A stretch of 64,000 nt of DNA from Homarus americanus (Eukaryota; Arthropoda; Malacostraca; Decapoda; Nephropidae): NCBI RefSeq assembly GCF_018991925.1, contig NW_024732415.1, positions 1,295,709 through 1,359,708 on the forward strand, read 5' to 3'. Below the pieces are notes generated by a model. The model saw only the letters and a program-made list of their open reading frames with translations, was not told where the DNA came from and searched no databases. The position numbers and the translations under genes were made by a program. Of the stretch, positions 59,787-64,000 are shown one piece after another (position 1 is the stretch's first letter; the number at the start of each line of letters is the position of its first letter).

Positions 59787-62171
59787 CTAACCTAACCTAA
59801 CTTGACCTTCATCTTTACTAACTTGACCTTCATCTCTGCTAACTTTATCTGGATATATATTAAGGTCATGCTGCTTCATGTTACACTTTAGAGATGTTTT
59901 ATATGAACATAAGTGACAAGAATAGCATTTCACCCCAGAATGAGTCAAGTTATGAAATCTCAGGTTAGACGTTGTCCTGCCGTGATAGGAGCAGCGTTGA
60001 CAGGCATAAGGTTCTTCTCCCAAGTGAATTAAAGTGCGATGATGAAGGCATGACTGTTTATCTGTCCCATAAGAACACTTGGCACAACTATTTAGCTTCT
60101 CAGCAAGATGGGAACTATTGTACTTCTTGAATGTACTTTGACTCTTAGTTTTGTAAGGGCATAAGTGAAAGTGATGGGTTTTTATCATCAGTATGAGTAT
60201 GTTGGTGTCTTCTAATGTGTAATAAAATGGCTGTGGTATATGGACAATGATTGCAAGAGAAGGGAGGTGTCCATCCAAATTTGAGTTGTGTTTTTGATCT
60301 AACAGATCAAAGATGGCATGCAAACAGGTGACGTTTTGAGTGAATTAAATTGTCTTTTTAACGCTCCTTTTGTTTTACTTCTATAAGGACATTGATTACA
60401 AGTAAATGGCTTCACTCCTGTATGGATCCAATTGTGCTCTTTAAGATGGGCATTTTTGTGGGAAGAAAAAGGGCAATGAGAACAAGAACGACATTTCTTT
60501 ACTGTTGCAGTTTCTCAGTGATTCTGGGAATATTGGATTAAATTTGAGACATTCTTTTCTGTTTTTGTAAAGAACCTGTCTTGGATATCAGCCTTGGTGT
60601 TTTCTTGTAGTAATATCTTGGCTTCCTTTTGATGTGTCTTTGTTTACCAAAAATTAAAAGGTACTTCCTCACTTAAATTTATATCTATGTCAGTATCTTC
60701 TTGGTTGGACAAGAAACTGGAATAATTTATGGCTGTATTTCTGTGTTTATCTTGTGTGCTGAGGTTACTGTGATGTGCTTGTGGATCATCCAACACACCA
60801 ACTGAAGCATATGTGTAATCAACCGGATGATCAGAGACACTTGGGGAGGTGCAGTCATTGGGATGCGAGTCTTCAACTTTGGATTTGTAATGACTGGTTG
60901 AACAATTGCCAGGATTGTTCTCCAGCTCGTTAACCTCTGGACCCATGTCTGCTATCACAACCTGAGTGTAGACAATATAAATATCTGTATCTTCTACTAC
61001 ATAAAGAACAATAATTAACCAAACACTAGTGATAATTCAGTATGATTTTGGCTTTACACAAAATAAAGTACAGTACATTACCATCCTATATTCTGTGTGC
61101 CCAAGTTCTACTACCGCACCCAGCACGTGAGGATGCAAATGACAAAGTGAATGATTTAGTGAAGAGTGCTTAATGCATTATAATAAGTTAGTAACATAAT
61201 GTATGTGTGAATATACTGGAACCCGCCTGAAGTTGTTAAGGGGCTACACACTGTAGACAGTTTCTGTTCCTCTGCATCATCTTTTCAGGTACCGTATGTT
61301 TCTGAGGAAGGATTTTAGATTGAGGGGGACATTTGGCCCAGACAATTGTAAGGTCTCAACCTAATAAAATGTCTCATAATGAACACCATAGTGTGAGTGA
61401 GGTACACCCAGTGCATAAACGCTGCAAATAAACCAATTTATTGATAATTATAATTATGTCCCAAATGAATGGTGTAGTTTTCAATTAACATATTAACAAC
61501 TACCAGATGACAGAGTATGTACATGATTTTTATTTTTATTTTTAATTTTACACCATAAAAGCCTTTTCCAGACTTGAGGCAAGATGACCAAACCGATGCT
61601 GAGTCTGTGATTGTTAGCATTCAGTAGCTGGAGTTACCTCACTACCTTGGCACGATGCTGGTCCATCAAAGAATTGTTCCACCATTATTCAGCAGCTAAT
61701 AGGTTATTCCATTACTACTCCTCCAAGTGGCAAAATCTGGAACAGATTATTTACACTAAGCTACAGATTCACACATTTATTATGGATCTTTGGAAGGTGT
61801 GTACACATTACTGGATATGATGATATTGTATTTCAATCTATTAGTACAAAATATGCTCCTTGTACAGTACACTAGTCTTTGTACACTCAGACAAAAAAGT
61901 AATACACCATCATGTATGTCTGCTGATACTGATTTACATTTTATGGACAAGCATTTTGCCAGGGTGATGAGATACACTACAGTACAGTACTGGCTGGTGA
62001 ACAATACTACACAGCATTGAGCACTTGTCTGGCTACCCTGCACCAATGGAGAAAAAGGTTGGAAAGACTGACAATACATCATCCACTTACCCTCGGATTA
62101 AGTCTTTTTCCCTCTGATGTCATAACCGTGGCTGCAGAGACTTTACTGGTGACTTTAGTCTTTGGATGCAT
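59787..62171 (-). pseudogene. C2H2 zinc-finger gene with frameshifted last exon
   Basis: Probable DNA-binding regulator, now broken. Exon 1 (62091-62171) starts MHPKTKVTSKVSAATVM and ends AGG|GTAAGT. Exon 2 starts at 60961 after acactcag, in phase, with VVIADMGPEVNELENN, and stays open to a TAA near 60644. Below that, finger sequence continues across several frames: CRSCSHCPFSSHKNAHLKEH with a TGVKPF linker, CNQCPYRSK (His lost), CNHCPYTTAILLHIRRHQHT, a decayed finger, CAKCSYGTDKQSCLHHRTLI, CQRCSYHGRTTSNLRFHNLT and CHLCSYKTSLKCNMKQH (last His to Tyr). At least three frame changes are needed. The C-x2-C-x12-H-x3-4-H pattern with CSY starts recalls poly-finger regulators. Sequence error could explain some breaks, but lost Cys/His ligands argue for real decay. 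Confidence 0.75.
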
Positions 62172-64000
62172 GTCAGCAGTGTGTGTCTGGGATGAATATA
62201 AATTTACATCAGTTATATCCAATGCTGAAGAGGCACTTATAAAAATATATTATGATACACTTGAGATGATCAATTGTTTTCCCCCTTTAAAGGTTTTTCT
62301 CACAGGAAGACAAGGTGATGAAATAAACACATGTATCTATTAGGTTGTCTGGTGGTACTGAGTAGGTGTTGTCAAGGTGATGGTGTGTGTGTGTGTTTAT
62401 GGAGGGAAAAGCACACTGAGTTTGTAAGCTTAAATAGATTAAGAATTTCTTACTAAATGACAATATGTTGGTGCATTTGTTCCCTACCCTCTTTCACATC
62501 TCTTTACATCACTTCACCGGTCCGCAGATAGAAGTCAGTGACGTTCTATAAGGTATTGTGTAGTAAAACCTTAAACATATAACATGCTTGTAGTCAGAGG
62601 TAGTGAGGGAGCTGTGTATTTTACATTCTTAGTCTGGTTACTATAGCGAGTTCCAGCCACTGTACCAGGTGGATTGTCGGCAACTGTACGTCACCCACTC
62701 ACGTCATCCTTCTTTCCTGTTTACCATTCCCACGATACATAATAATCTTCAAAAGACAGCATGATTAACTTTATAAATGGTTAATCTGCTCTTCTTTTGA
62801 TCAACCGTCCTTCATTCTCAAATAAATGTCGTGTGGGGGAAGAATAGTATATAACACCTCACAAGACACAGAGACTTCCTATTCAGCTTCTCATTTCCTG
62901 GCTGCCATTTAATATTTCCACACATAAAAGAGAGAAGAGAAAAATATCTACAGTGTTTATGTATACAGTACATTATTATTAAGGAGTTTACACATTATCA
63001 CCAAGTAATATAAGAATATCAATATCCTATTCATCATCATAGTTTTACAGCCTCTTGAACCCTTGCCTTGTGGGATTTCTTTCAAGCCTCGTGTAATGCC
63101 TTAAGAACTGTACTGTATAGTCACCCACAAAAATCCTGTCACCTCTCCTCCTGATTTTAAGGTTCCTGTTTATCACGGGTGCTAAAATATAAATCATTAG
63201 GGTTCTCGAGTAGAAATAAGACCTTGTATAAACATCAAGGGGAGAGTGGTATGTGATGTATAGTGTGTGAGAGAGAAGTGATGAAAATACATGTATACAG
63301 ACAGACTATTGCTTAAATAGAAAATAAAATAAAGCTGCGTATAGAATTTATTCCAAAAAAGACAAAACACTGCCGACATTTAACGACAACTGGCGAAAGG
63401 ATGGGTCCAAGTTCTTCTCTAATACTAATAATTTTATTGGTAAAACATCTACGGCTCTCGTTGGTATAATACAGGATTGGATTTGCCAGCCCACATTCCT
63501 TGACTAGATGAGGGTTACATTAAGCCCCAATCAGGTCATCCTCTCCCTTGTTTATATAATAAATATGAGAATGATAATCTCAATACAGATACACAGGTAC
63601 AACCATAAATTGGGTAACACCATCCATTCCTTTAATCAAAACACAGGATATGTACAGTAGCTAAAACAATTACTGTACTGTATCTGTGCAGGTGGGGGTC
63701 GATATTCTCCCAAATTTACTTGTGACTAGTGACAGCCGTCATATACATGTACCAAAATTTATCATCCATTGTCTCATAGTGTTTCCCACAAAGTATGCAC
63801 AAATAGTTGTTTTAGCTACTGTACAAAACAATGTTTGAGTGTTGTTGGTCTACACAGTACAGTATACCACAATTTGTAATGACGAGAAATTCTTTACAGT
63901 AGATTAAGAACATCAAGACGTAATATCAAAATTATTCACACCAAATTATGAAAATATACATATATTTACACTAATAACACATAACTGGAAAAGCATACAA
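62172..64000. other. Non-coding end of window
   Basis: Upstream side of the zinc-finger gene: presumably its promoter and 5' UTR, not resolved. A TG microsatellite lies near 62380-62396. tacagta/actgta words are frequent. No exon chain was recognised. Confidence 0.4.

Overview
The window looks like nuclear DNA from a decapod crustacean, probably a crayfish- or lobster-like genome. The reasons are spliced arthropod-type genes with long AT-rich introns, scattered and arrayed TTAGG/GGTTA words (the arthropod telomere unit), CR1-like LINEs and tRNA-derived SINEs of the kind common in decapods, many short TA-flanked transposons, and a great deal of micro- and minisatellite DNA. Nothing bacterial or viral was recognised. 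The species is an inference.

Layout. 1-5.4 kb holds no recognisable gene; it has a degenerate TTAGG 20-mer array, a 1.1 kb GC-rich minisatellite and a dispersed repeat. 5400-7899 (+) is DCTN6, the dynactin p27 subunit, in five exons. 10932-15717 (-) is an FBXO31-type F-box gene in eight exons, rich in MITEs and minisatellites. 15.8-21.4 kb is a transposon graveyard: a long-inverted-repeat element with a perfect 10-bp target duplication inside a dead LINE, a possible Penelope-type terminus, and one LINE copy nested in inverse orientation inside another of the same family. 21.4-32.5 kb is repeat-bearing non-coding DNA that may include the first intron of the next gene. 32574-51130 (+) is a 12-coding-exon gene for a nuclear protein of about 3,340 residues with several SUMO-acceptor motifs, a SUMO-interacting motif, a U1/matrin-like zinc finger, an RS domain and repeat-rich tails; I could not name it. 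53010-54982 (+) is THOC7 in five exons. 59787-62171 (-) is a C2H2 zinc-finger gene whose last exon is broken by several frameshifts.

Coding exons were assembled by hand from GT/AG sites and reading phase. DCTN6, FBXO31 and THOC7 close perfectly in phase. The giant gene closes only if one base is added in a 78-nt exon at 41558-41635, which suggests a sequence error or a real lesion. UTRs, transcription starts and poly(A) sites are not proven.

Themes. Two neighbouring genes (the giant protein and THOC7) encode SUMO-binding-like motifs, and both families or architectures point to nuclear RNA metabolism. Transposons crowd gene ends and splice sites: a Tigger-like element starts 13 bp after the FBXO31 stop codon, a piggyBac-like MITE carries the nearest AATAAA of THOC7, and three MITE copies lie 19-37 bp from FBXO31 splice sites. 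Two exons of the RS region follow minisatellites whose units resemble 3' splice sites. I found no convincing evidence of a wholly new multi-gene system; the strongest candidates for novelty are the unnamed giant protein and the foldback element carrying TTAGG arrays.
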